From the NCBI GenBank assembly GCA_002788775.1, contig PFRX01000016.1, positions 458 to 32,799 on the forward strand: 32,342 nucleotides of DNA. The letters are read 5' to 3'. The DNA is from Candidatus Peregrinibacteria bacterium CG_4_9_14_0_2_um_filter_53_11 (GTDB lineage: Bacteria > Patescibacteriota > Gracilibacteria > UBA1369 > UM-FILTER-53-11). The notes under the pieces were generated by a model. The model was not told the DNA's origin. It saw only the letters and a list, made by a program, of their open reading frames with translations, and did no database searches. This document shows, piece after piece, positions 32,122 to 32,342 of this stretch. How positions within the stretch are numbered: the stretch's first letter is position 1; each line of letters opens with the position of its first letter. Position numbers and translations under genes: made by a program.

Positions 32122-32342
32122 ATGAGCCAAACATCTCTCCAAATCGGCGCCCCCGCCCCGGAACTCAACATTCCCGACCAGACCGGAACGGAACGCACGC
32201 TCGCCGAATACCGAGGTCGCTGGGTTCTACTCTATTTTTACCCTAAAGATGACACGCCGGGCTGCACCACCGAGGCTTGCACGTTGCGTGACAACCTTCC
32301 GAAACTACAGGGTCTCAACGCCGTAGTTTTGGGTGTGAGCAA
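32122..32342 (+). CDS. bcp: BCP/PrxQ-type peroxiredoxin, 3' end outside window
   Basis: The first 73 residues are visible. LQIGAPAPELNIPDQTG is the usual AhpC/TSA N-terminus, VLLYFYPKDDTPGCTTEAC holds the peroxidatic Cys48, and Cys53 five residues on is the PrxQ-type resolving cysteine. It should reduce hydrogen peroxide and organic peroxides with thioredoxin. The gene runs off the right edge, about half complete. It is divergent from the PH-like membrane protein, the two starts being 72 bp apart. No OxyR or PerR site is recognised. Confidence 0.95.
   Translation, partial: MSQTSLQIGAPAPELNIPDQTGTERTLAEYRGRWVLLYFYPKDDTPGCTTEACTLRDNLPKLQGLNAVVLGVS

Noticed and set aside
1-32342. CRISPR arrays, insertion sequences, tRNA or rRNA genes
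   Set aside because: I saw no regularly spaced repeats, transposase motifs, paired terminal repeats or tRNA-like cloverleaf sequence in any gap; every gap is under about 250 bp.

Overview
This is a gene-dense bacterial window of about 32 kb with short intergenic gaps and genes on both strands. It uses the standard genetic code: TGA ends several genes, including ung, both sigma-factor genes and the 76-aa gene at 21463. That argues against the lineages that read TGA as glycine. There is no rRNA, tRNA or ribosomal-protein gene, so the organism cannot be placed firmly. The small genome style, few Shine-Dalgarno sites and many lineage-specific proteins would suit a Patescibacteria/Peregrinibacteria-like organism, but this is a guess. 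The oxygen-defence content (Ni-superoxide dismutase with its maturation protease, MsrA, a BCP-type peroxiredoxin, a glutamate-cysteine ligase relative and exported thioredoxins) suggests exposure to oxygen.

Layout. 1-3 kb: a calcineurin-like phosphoesterase (5' end cut off), a helical-repeat protein and a deoxyhypusine-synthase-like enzyme, closed by a bidirectional terminator. 3-7 kb (minus): an envelope thiol cluster of DipZ-type CcdA-thioredoxin, a thioredoxin lipoprotein and an FG-GAP/UnbV protein. 7-10 kb: an alpha/beta hydrolase, a DEAD-box helicase and a small membrane protein. 9.98-10.5 kb: a GC-rich lipoprotein gene with its own strong ribosome-binding site and hairpin, which looks foreign. 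10.7-14.2 kb: a membrane protein, a fusion of a DUF1624 acyltransferase-like membrane domain to a sugar dehydrogenase, a secreted protein and a glutaredoxin-like protein. 14.2-17.2 kb: SodN-SodX, an SLH protein, MsrA and an unknown two-gene operon. 17.2-21.7 kb: Ung followed at 2 nt by a sigma factor, DoxX, a CNNM/CorC-like protein, a PAS-sigma fusion and a small helical protein. 21.7-26.4 kb (minus): MscS, an M20 peptidase paired with a glutamate-cysteine ligase relative, and an unknown protein. 26.5-32.3 kb: YibE/F, a DUF1761 protein, ClpB, two membrane proteins and the start of a peroxiredoxin.

The most unusual feature is how genes start. At least eight genes have a -35/-10 or extended -10 promoter whose -10 box ends only 6-7 nt before the start codon, so their mRNAs should be leaderless. 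The clearest is sodN: TTGAAA, 17 nt, TATACT, 6 nt, ATG. Others have leaders of only a few nucleotides. Genes with longer leaders mostly lack a Shine-Dalgarno site; several instead carry a TAAC plus C-rich motif, in four cases exactly 6 nt before ATG. Other points of interest are two uncommon fusions (DUF1624-sugar dehydrogenase and PAS-sigma), a deoxyhypusine-synthase-like protein without the usual catalytic lysine, and a perfect inverted repeat that forms two divergent -10 boxes.
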